26,287 bases of DNA. It comes from a virus. A program made the position numbers and the translations under genes. The stretch spans positions 1 to 26,287 of IMG/VR virus record IMGVR_UViG_3300005086_000113; one strand, 5' to 3'. Position 1 is the stretch's first letter, and the number at the start of each line of letters is the position of its first letter. The notes below the pieces were generated by a model. It was not told the origin of the DNA. It did not search any database and saw only the letters and a program-made list of their open reading frames with translations. This document shows, one piece after another, positions 1-7,417 of this stretch.

Positions 1-1669
1 CAAATAGCGAAGCATTTAATGCCGTAGCATTCTGAACCCAGGTACCAATTTGTGACGCTGGTGCTAGGTTGGTAATTTTCCATATAGTTCCATCTGACCG
101 GAATTCTAGTCCACCTTCTGCACCTAGTTCACTAGTAACATTAACACTTAAAATGGAAGATAATGGTAAACTAACATTCCCGCCGCCGGGCTTAGTTGAA
201 TATGGATTTTCGTCAATTACAATATATTTTGCTTCTTCTGGCGTTGTTGTATCTAAATACACTTCGTTAACTGTGCTTGCATCGAGTTCGCTTTCGTCGG
301 TTGTGTAAAAACCAAAACTAAATGATCGAGGATATTGATTTTCTCCTGCTTTAGCAGTTAACACAAACTGCAAAACAAATGATTCTTCGTCATAATCAAT
401 TGCGTCGGTATTTACTGAAAGCGTCTTATCTGTTAAAGTAACATACGGCGGAAGTGCGCTATTGTCTGGAACAATAACTTCTGTTACTGTGTCGCTTACT
501 GACAAGACAACTTCATGTGTGCCACTATTTTTCTTAAAGTTTGCAATTCGTCCAGATGACGTAAACCAAACTTCGCCGTAATATCTGTTTGGTACATGCG
601 CCAATACGTTGTTTGTTCCTGCTTCTGCCATGTCTGCTGGAAGATATAGAACGTCTTGTAAACCGTAGCTAACAATTTCACTCTTAATGTAAAGTGCATG
701 TTTTGCAGGATCTTTTTCGATGAACATTGCTGCAACAGCAGAAATGATTGCAGCCGATACACTAGTACCACTTGCTGGCGAAACAGTTCCGTCTAACGCT
801 GCAACTGGAACGTCAACACCTGGTGCAAACATGTCAATTTCTGCTCCATAGTTAGGACCAGCTGTACCAGCACTAATCGCCGATGCGTTGTTATTATAAG
901 CAACACCACGATCGTATTCGTCGCTAGCTGCAACAGTAATAATGTCATTAATACCTGCAGGACTAAATTCGTTAACAGGACGATCGTCGTTGCCTGCGGC
1001 AGCAACCATAACAAGGTTTTTGTTAAGTAGTTCGATCACTTTAAGATCTAGCAAGTCGTTTTTAGCAATATTCCACGACATGTTAACTACTTTAGCCTGG
1101 TCAGCAGTAGCTAAGTGATCAGATAAAATTGCATCAAACGCATCAAGTAAGTCTGCTAATGTAGTAGAATGTGACGGGTCTGTGATTTTAACATTCTTAA
1201 TTTTTGCTCCAGGAGCAACACCAACTGTTTTGCCTGCAATCAACGATGTCATTGCAGTTCCGTGACCTTTTTCATCATCGAACTTGCCAGCAACTACACT
1301 AAAAAGATCGCTAATGTCTGCATCAACAAGTTCTGGATGAGATTTGTCAATACCGCTGTCCATTACATATACAGTTGCTCCTTGGCCTGTGTACTTTGCA
1401 TCATATGTGTCGCGCAAAGGTAGCATTTTTGTTACAAGTCTTGCTTTGTGCCACGGCACTTCTGTTGTAAACATTTCGACTTTAACAGTCGGCGATTCTT
1501 TTGCTAATAAGCCAGGCACTTTGTTGATGTCGGCTGCTTTACCTTTTACTTCGAACGTAAAGTCTAAGTGTTTATGTTCTTTAACAATTTCAATTGACTT
1601 TTCTTCGAAGTATTTTTTAACATCATCGATGTTTTGCTTTCGGTCAATTACAATTAAATATTTTCTCAT
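1..1669 (-). CDS. Subtilisin-like serine protease (peptidase S8) with beta-rich C-terminal region; 3' end cut by window edge
   Basis: An open frame runs from ATG at 1669 to the window edge (556 codons, no stop), so the protein is C-terminally incomplete. Residues about 1-70 look like a subtilase pro-region (inhibitor I9-like: YLIVID start, a helix, and VKVEMF before the VPWHKARL junction). The catalytic domain shows Asp104 (VMDSGID, then SHPEL), His136 (KGHGTA), the oxyanion Asn227 (AAAGNDD) and the nucleophile Ser303 (SGTSVSAA). The usual Pro after GTSxA is replaced by Ala, which is unusual. No signal peptide is visible. The region after about residue 340 is rich in Thr, Ser and Val and looks like Ig/cadherin-type beta domains, as in tail adhesins. 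The start overlaps the stop of the PP-loop gene as ATGA, which implies translational coupling. The family assignment is firm. The role is inference: a virion-associated protease that cuts host surface proteins, or one that matures a phage protein. Confidence 0.92.
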   Translation of the reverse strand, partial: MRKYLIVIDRKQNIDDVKKYFEEKSIEIVKEHKHLDFTFEVKGKAADINKVPGLLAKESPTVKVEMFTTEVPWHKARLVTKMLPLRDTYDAKYTGQGATVYVMDSGIDKSHPELVDADISDLFSVVAGKFDDEKGHGTAMTSLIAGKTVGVAPGAKIKNVKITDPSHSTTLADLLDAFDAILSDHLATADQAKVVNMSWNIAKNDLLDLKVIELLNKNLVMVAAAGNDDRPVNEFSPAGINDIITVAASDEYDRGVAYNNNASAISAGTAGPNYGAEIDMFAPGVDVPVAALDGTVSPASGTSVSAAIISAVAAMFIEKDPAKHALYIKSEIVSYGLQDVLYLPADMAEAGTNNVLAHVPNRYYGEVWFTSSGRIANFKKNSGTHEVVLSVSDTVTEVIVPDNSALPPYVTLTDKTLSVNTDAIDYDEESFVLQFVLTAKAGENQYPRSFSFGFYTTDESELDASTVNEVYLDTTTPEEAKYIVIDENPYSTKPGGGNVSLPLSSILSVNVTSELGAEGGLEFRSDGTIWKITNLAPASQIGTWVQNATALNASLF

Positions 1670-2571
1670 TTTTTAACCCCAGATAGATTGGTTATTTCTT
1701 GTTTTAACAAATCATTTAAAATCAATTTTATTGGCAAGTCTGGATACCTTGTTTCTATTGGTTTTCTAAACAATTTGTCAAACATTCTTACAGTATGTTG
1801 TTCATTATATTTATCAGAATAATATCGTTTTATATTTTCAAATCCGGTATATTTAGTGCGGCGATCAGTAACAAAACCGCCAGCTTCTATCAAAAAGTGC
1901 TTTGCACGAAATACACTTGCACCATGATATCCATGCTCATGCAGTTTTTTGTGTGCTTTTAATGTAGATGCAATTATACCAGGTGATGCCACACCCATAT
2001 TACCGATACCTTTCTTCCCTGTTAATGCAAGATAACGGTAATAGCACATATACATGTAATTTTTAAACAAACTTAATTTTCCGTCTATTAATGTAACTAA
2101 GTCTCCACCAAGAACAACAAAATCGTCGATTTGGTCCATTAGCCACATATGACAACATAATTGCGGACTGCGACATTTATAACGGTCTGCATATAATATG
2201 AAGTCGCCGGATTCTAAAAAACTAGGCAAGTCAAGGTCGTAAAATTGATAACTTACATTATTCTTCTCGCAATACTTTAATGCGTATTCGTAATCATAAT
2301 CGTTCATTGGCTTTCCGTCGATTATGTATCTCATTATAGCAGCTTCGTATTTTTTATTTGTTTCCTTTAATGCTTCTAAGACAATTTCGCTGTCAATCCC
2401 GCCACTATACAAAACAACAATCTTATCTGCGTCAACTTTATTTAATACGTTAACGTATTCGTCTTTAACTGACCCTATAGTATTTGGGTCATAAACACAG
2501 CCACTAAGATTTATGTTTACAACATCAGCTTGCTCGTCAACTTTTATAAAATCATGTATAGTGTATTGCAT
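1666..2571 (-). CDS. PP-loop ATPase (adenine nucleotide alpha-hydrolase / asparagine-synthase-like fold)
   Basis: This 301-residue protein carries a PP-loop signature at residues 56-61 (SGGIDS), preceded by the strand KIVVLY and followed by the helix EIVLEALKE. Proteins of this fold adenylate a carboxylate, carbonyl or nucleobase with release of PPi (asparagine synthetase B, QueC, TilS, NAD synthetase and others). The acidic DSEIVLEAL context recalls asparagine-synthase-like domains, but no glutaminase domain is present, so ammonia or another nucleophile would be needed. The middle contains a Cys pair (RSPQLCCHMW) and a GGDLV segment. The start overlaps the upstream gene by 20 bases and has only a weak ribosome site, and the stop overlaps the protease start (ATGA). 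It lies downstream of several glycosyltransferases, so sugar or peptide amidation is possible. The substrate cannot be read from the sequence. Confidence 0.8.
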   Translation of the reverse strand: MQYTIHDFIKVDEQADVVNINLSGCVYDPNTIGSVKDEYVNVLNKVDADKIVVLYSGGIDSEIVLEALKETNKKYEAAIMRYIIDGKPMNDYDYEYALKYCEKNNVSYQFYDLDLPSFLESGDFILYADRYKCRSPQLCCHMWLMDQIDDFVVLGGDLVTLIDGKLSLFKNYMYMCYYRYLALTGKKGIGNMGVASPGIIASTLKAHKKLHEHGYHGASVFRAKHFLIEAGGFVTDRRTKYTGFENIKRYYSDKYNEQHTVRMFDKLFRKPIETRYPDLPIKLILNDLLKQEITNLSGVKK

Positions 2572-3604
2572 TTTTTAAATTCAATTCCCATTGGCTTTGC
2601 AATGTTTTTAGCAATTGCTTGTTGTATATGTGCAACTCTTTATCATAACTAATATTACTATTTAGTAATTCTTCTGCACAATCTAATGCAGCACTTAATC
2701 TAACATCGTCGCCCAAGTTATCATAATCACTGTCGAATTCTTTGGCAATTTTAAACCCTAAGCGTTTTAAAAACTTTAGATAATGCTTGTTTGAAATTAC
2801 AACAAACGGGTGCCCGTTGTCGAACACTTTCCATGTTTTTTCAGTAGGGAATAAAAAATCTCCGTAATATGTGGTTTCTGTAATGACACTAAATAGCGAT
2901 TCGTCCCACAAATTAGTTGGAATTGTATTTTGGTCGGTGAAGCGTGTATTTGTATTTAAAAACACATTGTCGACAGACATGACAATATTTTGTTCAACGA
3001 AGTTTCGCTGTTCATCTGTTAATAAACTTCGATAACTTTTTATTATTTGCTTAGGGCTTGTTCTTAATGTATTGAAACTAATGTAATTATTTGTTAATTT
3101 TCGTCGTATTAGCTCAATCATCACGCTAACACGATGTGGCCTAACTGTGCCGTTTAAACACATAAATTTATTTTGTGTTCCTTTTGCTAAATTATTTCTA
3201 GCAATAGGGTTAGACGAAAGATACCAACGAAGCGTGTCGTTATAGTGTACATATTTGCATACACATGTCTTGTCTTTATAATTCCCTAATACAAAAACAA
3301 TGTTATTAATGTCTACATCTGCAGCTTCAGCGCATAGCAAAACAATTTTCTCTAAATCGTATGTTCTATTACCGATGCCTTGTGTTTGTGATATTGGTGT
3401 AGGTTCGATCGAACGCTCTAATACTATTTTTTTACCTTTATGGTGTTTAAGCAATCGAGTAAACGACATTTTGCTGACTGGCAATTCAGGTTCGAACATC
3501 ATGCTAGTTGTTCGTTTTGTGTTTATGTCAACTACAATACAACCCGGCACCAAACGCCTAAACGAATGGTGCCTTTCTATCAATTGTGGGTGTACATTAG
3601 ACAT
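2552..3604 (-). CDS. Probable GT-B-like glycosyltransferase
   Basis: The 350-residue protein has a mid-protein segment MCLNGTVRPHR (about 148-158) followed by a basic helix. Its C-terminal part contains FPTEKTWKVFDNGHPFVVIS (about 252-271) and then a helix with KFLKRLGFK. A TEK(T/L)-x(5)-G-PFV segment followed by a 'LGFK..' stretch is typical of the donor-binding half of fucosyltransferase/exostosin-like GT-B enzymes and of related phage proteins. This is motif resemblance seen by eye, not a proven assignment. The start ATG at 3604 has no good Shine-Dalgarno sequence, and it lies 13 bases from the stop of the preceding transferase. The 3' end overlaps the PP-loop gene by 20 bases. The context (three DAD-type transferases upstream) supports a sugar-transfer role. 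Confidence 0.55.
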   Translation of the reverse strand: MSNVHPQLIERHHSFRRLVPGCIVVDINTKRTTSMMFEPELPVSKMSFTRLLKHHKGKKIVLERSIEPTPISQTQGIGNRTYDLEKIVLLCAEAADVDINNIVFVLGNYKDKTCVCKYVHYNDTLRWYLSSNPIARNNLAKGTQNKFMCLNGTVRPHRVSVMIELIRRKLTNNYISFNTLRTSPKQIIKSYRSLLTDEQRNFVEQNIVMSVDNVFLNTNTRFTDQNTIPTNLWDESLFSVITETTYYGDFLFPTEKTWKVFDNGHPFVVISNKHYLKFLKRLGFKIAKEFDSDYDNLGDDVRLSAALDCAEELLNSNISYDKELHIYNKQLLKTLQSQWELNLKNAIHYT

Positions 3605-3617
3605 TACACTTGTAAAT

Positions 3618-4619
3618 CTATTTATTAAGTCGTCTTAATTCTTCCATTTCTGCTTCAGTAACATAAACGCCTGTTCGTGGGACACCGTTGTATGTCTTTT
3701 TAAAGAATTTGCTATCGTTTTCGTCTAACTCAGAAATTTCTAATTTTAGGTCACGACGCAAAATGTCGCCAAGTCGTTTAATTTCGGACATAAGCAGATC
3801 GTTGTCCCATGCATAATCTGTTCTGTGACATTTGTGTTTGCTGTCTTCCTTGGCAAACTTAGGTGCAATTTCATTGTGCCACATATTATTTAAGTATTTA
3901 AAATCGCGCACATTAACAAAGTCCCAATCTGTTAATGTTGTCATATAACAACCCAGTCTTGCACCATACATTGCCCACAAGCCATTTTCGACATCAGCGC
4001 CCACGCTACACCAAACAAGCAATCGTTGATAATTGCCATACCAAATTGTTTCTTCAAATCTTTCCGGTGGGACACGTCCGCCTTTAACTGTGTCAAGGCT
4101 CATTTTAACACCTTCTCTAAATCCAGCACGAAATGCTTGATGTGGCGATCCATTGTTATATGTAACACAATAACGATTGTTCATTTGTACATAGCTTTCT
4201 TCCCAACAAAAATCAACTTGTGCTTTTATATCGTCGGGGTCTGCTGCTTCATGTGACTTCATTTCTAGCACATATTTAACTGGCCAACATTTTAGACCGC
4301 CGTTGCCGTATTCTAATGCATTGATTGCATTTCTTGCGCTCCAGCTAACAACTTTGTCTTTAAACTTTTCATGCTCGAAATCAATTTCTTGGTCAAAGAA
4401 TTCGATGTCAACAATGTTGTCTGCGTCAACACTAATAAAACGATCAGTTTCTGATAATTTCGCTGCCGCTTTGTGTGCTGCGTCACTGCCGTCGACGCCA
4501 TGAACGCGCTTAGCCCACGGCACTTTTTGTAATAAATCTGCATAGTTTTCGTCTGCGTTTGGTTCGTCATAGCTAATAAAAATTACATCTAGCATTGTAA
4601 GTGGTGTAGGTTCTGACAT
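3618..4619 (-). CDS. Glycosyltransferase-like protein with DAD motif
   Basis: The 333-residue protein opens with LDVIFISYDEPNADENY (about 10-26), then VPWAKRVHGVDG, and an ISVDADN motif at about 62-68 (Asp65 and Asp67 as the DxD metal/sugar-nucleotide site). This order of a beta strand with an SYDEPNA signature, a PWAKRVHG segment and DAD fits a compact GT-A fold transferase seen in T4-like marine phages. The remaining part contains GGLKCWPVKYVLEM and many aromatic residues, and the C-terminus is charged and helical (TEAEMEELRRLNK). The start at 4619 has a clear ribosome site (GGAG, seven bases upstream). The gene follows the 211-residue unknown by 22 bases. Transferase class is likely. Donor and acceptor are unknown. 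Confidence 0.68.
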   Translation of the reverse strand: MSEPTPLTMLDVIFISYDEPNADENYADLLQKVPWAKRVHGVDGSDAAHKAAAKLSETDRFISVDADNIVDIEFFDQEIDFEHEKFKDKVVSWSARNAINALEYGNGGLKCWPVKYVLEMKSHEAADPDDIKAQVDFCWEESYVQMNNRYCVTYNNGSPHQAFRAGFREGVKMSLDTVKGGRVPPERFEETIWYGNYQRLLVWCSVGADVENGLWAMYGARLGCYMTTLTDWDFVNVRDFKYLNNMWHNEIAPKFAKEDSKHKCHRTDYAWDNDLLMSEIKRLGDILRRDLKLEISELDENDSKFFKKTYNGVPRTGVYVTEAEMEELRRLNK

Positions 4620-4641
4620 TTGTTTCTCCGTCTTTTTGAAG

Positions 4642-5277
4642 TTATTTTTTGTAGTTTATGCAATAGTTATCAAATATTTTTGTTGCGTATATGCTAAATC
4701 TGGATGGAACTTCGTATTCAATTTCTACTTTGTCATTTACTAACTCTTCGACACTAACTGCAAGCTCGCGGTGCAGAGCATCGGGATTTTTTTCTGCTGT
4801 TATAAAAAAGTATAACATTTGTCGGCCGGCAATATGATACTTTTCATTTGTGTTTTCTAGTATTTCATTTTTAATTTTGTCTGACAATTCAAACACAAAT
4901 TTGTCTTTGTAGATGTTGATTTTTAATCCGTAATCACCGTCACTATTGTGGCGTATTTCAGTTAAATAGTTTTCTGGTCCGCGAAAGTAAGTTTCATTAC
5001 TAGCTTTTTTAATAATTACATATTTTGCAATTTTGCCTTTTCTGAGCTTTACAATGTACTCGCTTGGATTTATTTCGCCGCTAATAAATCTCTTAACACT
5101 ACTAACAGGAAACTTTGTTACCGAAAACTTTGCTGACATGTTTTCGTCTTCAATTGGTGTTATACATTTAATATTGCCGTGGTCATCAAAGTACACAAAC
5201 ATTCTTTGTTCGTCGGAACTTTGCTGTCTGTGTGCTGCTAAAGCGTTACTAAATGTTGTTGATTTCTTTTCGGCCAT
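4642..5277 (-). CDS. Unrecognised protein, 211 aa
   Basis: I do not recognise this family. The protein begins with a Lys/Ser/Thr-rich segment (MAEKKSTTFSNALAAHRQQ), has a strand-rich middle (RMFVYFDDHGNIKCITP; KYVIIKKASNETYF; GLKINIYKDKFVFEL) and ends in SIYATKIFDNYCINYKK. No signal peptide, membrane segment or catalytic motif is visible. The start ATG at 5277 is supported by GGAG upstream and lies inside the end of the preceding glycosyltransferase gene (29-base overlap). The stop is 22 bases before the next transferase. It is clearly expressed with the sugar-transfer module. An accessory or structural role in that module is possible but unproven. The gene itself is secure because of its length, spacing and ribosome site. 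Confidence 0.75.
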   Translation of the reverse strand: MAEKKSTTFSNALAAHRQQSSDEQRMFVYFDDHGNIKCITPIEDENMSAKFSVTKFPVSSVKRFISGEINPSEYIVKLRKGKIAKYVIIKKASNETYFRGPENYLTEIRHNSDGDYGLKINIYKDKFVFELSDKIKNEILENTNEKYHIAGRQMLYFFITAEKNPDALHRELAVSVEELVNDKVEIEYEVPSRFSIYATKIFDNYCINYKK

Positions 5278-6103
5278 TATATAATTTCTCCATTAACTGA
5301 ATATGTTCTTCTGTAAGCCACGATTTTATATGATAGTGAATTGGCGCTGTTTGTAAATAATTTCCGATTTTTATATTGCTGTCGTTATCTATATATGTGG
5401 GTATGTGCTTATTCCATTCTTCTGTAATAAATTGCATTGGAACTTCTTGCAACTTGCTTTTCATATGAACAAAAGTAGGATATTCGCTGTCAAGTCTAAT
5501 GTCATGTATTTTGGCACTAATTGCAAACACTGCGTCGCCGCTAACCGGTGCTTCTCCAATTGGTGCAAATTCTCGTTTATAATCTTCCCAGTTATGATAT
5601 ATGTTTTTACATGTCTCAAAAAATGCTTTTGCATTTTTTGTCTTTTTAAAATAGAAGAAAGCAGTGTACACATTGGGTAAATTATTGTTTCGAAACAAAC
5701 TGCGATATGCATTGTCTTTTGCATACCTTCCTTTGAAATTTAAAACTTTATTTGTATAATATATGTTGTGTTCAGACAAAAAATCCCACCAATGAGAAAT
5801 ATCAGTTGTAAACACCATGTCTGCGTCTAGAATAACAGTTTCGTCAAACGGAGACATTTCGTAATATTTCCATTTGTTGTTTATCTTCCAGGTCGAATCT
5901 TTTGCCTCGTCGTTAGGTATTTCGATAATATAATCAAAAACGTGCCTGTATTGTGTTGGCACACAATCGCGACTTTCTACACACACAGCAAAATTATTAA
6001 CACCTTTTTGTGTTAACTTTATGCTAAGTGCTAAAGCATAAGCCTGTTTAATATAATCAACAGATCCGCTGTTTTGTGCAAGTGTTATATACCCTCTGGC
6101 CAC
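5249..6103 (-). CDS. Glycosyltransferase, GT-A type with DAD motif (paralogue of the next gene upstream)
   Basis: The 284-residue protein starts with MARGYITLAQN and SVDYIKQAYALALSIK. It carries KYYEMSPFDETVILDADMVF with the catalytic DxD at Asp93-Ala-Asp95. The pattern of N-terminal strand, donor-binding helix and 'S P x D E T x x x D A D' resembles GT8/GT-A retaining transferases. It matches the upstream 302-residue protein in the same places (AYELSPYDETLFIDAD), so the two are tandem paralogues. A later segment, APIGEAPVSGDAVFAI, corresponds to FRNDWAFAI in the paralogue and may bind the acceptor. The start is GTG at 6103, with AAGGAG seven bases upstream. The gene overlaps its upstream neighbour by 19 bases and its downstream neighbour by 29. 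Donor sugar and target are unknown. Confidence 0.78.
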   Translation of the reverse strand: MARGYITLAQNSGSVDYIKQAYALALSIKLTQKGVNNFAVCVESRDCVPTQYRHVFDYIIEIPNDEAKDSTWKINNKWKYYEMSPFDETVILDADMVFTTDISHWWDFLSEHNIYYTNKVLNFKGRYAKDNAYRSLFRNNNLPNVYTAFFYFKKTKNAKAFFETCKNIYHNWEDYKREFAPIGEAPVSGDAVFAISAKIHDIRLDSEYPTFVHMKSKLQEVPMQFITEEWNKHIPTYIDNDSNIKIGNYLQTAPIHYHIKSWLTEEHIQLMEKLYNGRKEINNI

Positions 6104-6993
6104 AACGACTCCTTATATATTTCTATCAATTTATCAGAATTTCTTAATAGACCAAACTTATTCATAACGTGAACATCGACATCTTTAACATTACTTAGCA
6201 CAAATCCGCCCGCATCTGGTGCTTGTAACATAAACACCAAATCATTTATTCCGTTTACACTAATTAAATCGTCGTGGTCAAATACTTTTAACAATCCGCC
6301 AGCAAGAGGTATACGCGGAACCAATGTGCAATCTTTAAAACCATTATACTCGTGTACTGCTATTGCAAAAGCCCAATCGTTTCTAAACATTCCATTGGGG
6401 AAGTTATACCTTTGTTTATAGAAATTATAATTGTCTAGTACGTGCTTGACTTTGTCAAATATGCTTTTTGCTTCTAGTGATTTCTTAAAGTAAACAACAG
6501 TTGCCCAATAAAGCCTTATACTAAACGGATCAATCCATTTGCTAATTGACTCTCGATTAAAATATGCTTCTTGCATATTGTCACAAATCATAAAATTATG
6601 TACTGAACCCCAGCAGCACTTTAGCGCATCGCTTTGTATTAAGTAGTCTGCGTCGATAAACAATGTTTCGTCATACGGTGACAGTTCGTATGCTTTATAG
6701 TGGTTATAATTTAAAAACTGCAACGACGAAGAGTCTTTGTTTGCGTCGCGATAGGTCCGACGATTGCTTCGCTTATTACTGTCAATTGAACTGTCAACAA
6801 TAATGTTGTCAAAAAGCTTATCTAAAAATTTCTTTTCGAACTGTGCTTTTGCATTGTTGTATGTTTTTTGATCTACAACAACACTCACTGGAACTCGAAG
6901 ATTTTTCCGAACCATAAGCGAATTTACAACAGCGATTTTAAAATAATCGACTTTCTCGTTGTTGTGTGCAAACATAATAACGCCGCGAGACAT
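6085..6993 (-). CDS. Glycosyltransferase, GT-A type with DAD motif
   Basis: The 302-residue protein begins with SRGVIMFAHNNEKVDYFKIA, has AYELSPYDETLFIDADYL with DxD at Asp114-Ala-Asp116, and contains MFRNDWAFAIAVHEYNG further on. The start, the DAD block and the downstream 'W/V-FAI' block line up with the next gene, which indicates a duplication. An Arg/Asn/Asp-rich insertion (about 71-90, SNKRSNRRTYRDANKDSSS) distinguishes this copy. The start ATG at 6993 has GAGG upstream and overlaps the preceding stop by one base (TAATG). It is probably a soluble cytoplasmic enzyme with no membrane helix. It could glycosylate virion proteins, DNA or host glycans, and the sequence does not decide between these. 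Confidence 0.78.
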   Translation of the reverse strand: MSRGVIMFAHNNEKVDYFKIAVVNSLMVRKNLRVPVSVVVDQKTYNNAKAQFEKKFLDKLFDNIIVDSSIDSNKRSNRRTYRDANKDSSSLQFLNYNHYKAYELSPYDETLFIDADYLIQSDALKCCWGSVHNFMICDNMQEAYFNRESISKWIDPFSIRLYWATVVYFKKSLEAKSIFDKVKHVLDNYNFYKQRYNFPNGMFRNDWAFAIAVHEYNGFKDCTLVPRIPLAGGLLKVFDHDDLISVNGINDLVFMLQAPDAGGFVLSNVKDVDVHVMNKFGLLRNSDKLIEIYKESLWPEGI

Positions 6994-7349
6994 TACTTTT
7001 CCTCTTTGTAGTTTGCTGCCGCTGCACAGTTTCTTGCTTTTCTAAGCTCAGTAAATTCTTCGTATATTGCCTTAGTGACAGTGTTGTATATCTTACAAAT
7101 TTCGCTCTTAAATGTTGCTAAATCATCAATAAAAATGGGTGAGTCGGAGTTGTCAATTATAATTGCCTCGTTACTATCCTTTGACATTACATCAACAAAT
7201 GCAATAAGCTCCGGTGTAATAGAAAATGTTCCGCCGTTTGCAGAATAGTGTAACTTTGTTTTCAGTTTATATCTTAATTGCTCAAATTGGTTTAATAAGG
7301 TTAAACGATATTTTGAATTTTTTAATGCATCATCTATACTTCGATCCAT
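6993..7349 (-). CDS. Small conserved-type phage protein of unknown function, 118 aa
   Basis: The sequence opens with IDDALKNSKYRLTLLNQFEQLRYKLKTKL, followed by an ANGGTFSITPELIAFVDV segment and ends in a long charged helix (about 85-118). I recall similar short proteins (NSKYRLTL...LKTKL...NGG.F.IT.ELI.FVD) in T4-like phages of marine bacteria, usually hypothetical and near fibre genes, but I cannot name a function. It is predicted to be mostly helical and soluble. The start at 7349 has AAGGG about seven bases upstream. The leader holds a late-promoter-like box and an inverted repeat (see those entries). This is the first gene of the accessory module, and its stop overlaps the glycosyltransferase start by one base. 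Confidence 0.72.
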   Translation of the reverse strand: MDRSIDDALKNSKYRLTLLNQFEQLRYKLKTKLHYSANGGTFSITPELIAFVDVMSKDSNEAIIIDNSDSPIFIDDLATFKSEICKIYNTVTKAIYEEFTELRKARNCAAAANYKEEK

Positions 7350-7358
7350 ATGAGTCCC

Positions 7359-7390
7359 TTCTGCTTAACAATTTTACTTATTTAGCAGAA
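7359..7390 (-). promoter_or_regulatory. Inverted repeat in the leader of the 118-aa gene, overlapping the ribosome site
   Basis: Arms of seven bases, TTCTGCT at 7359-7365 and AGCAGAA at 7384-7390, are perfect complements separated by 18 bases. On the minus-strand transcript the downstream arm (AGCAGAA) runs into the Shine-Dalgarno AAGGG. The upstream arm overlaps the late-promoter-like box at 7377-7386. A read-through RNA could fold and mask the ribosome site, while an RNA started just after the box would lack the first arm. The stem is short and AT-rich, so this is a suggestion only. Confidence 0.3.
7377..7386 (-). promoter_or_regulatory. Late-promoter-like box (minus strand GCTAAATAAG)
   Basis: The minus strand reads GCTAAATAAG, which differs by one base from the GATAAATAAG boxes found ahead of the 193-aa gene and gp25. 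It sits about 30 bases before the 118-aa gene in a 68-base gap. T4-type late promoters need only a TATAAATA-like -10 element. The single mismatch lowers confidence. Confidence 0.4.
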
Positions 7391-7417
7391 AAGATTTTAC
7401 AGTGTGCAATAGTGTGA

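Noticed and set aside
496-1014. Two short minus-strand frames over the protease gene
   Set aside because: They lie in other frames of the subtilase coding region, have low-complexity translations and no ribosome sites.
3619-3625. ATAAATA on the minus strand ahead of the GT-B-like gene
   Set aside because: It overlaps the last codons and stop of the preceding gene (AAT AAA TAG) and has a different flank from the other boxes.
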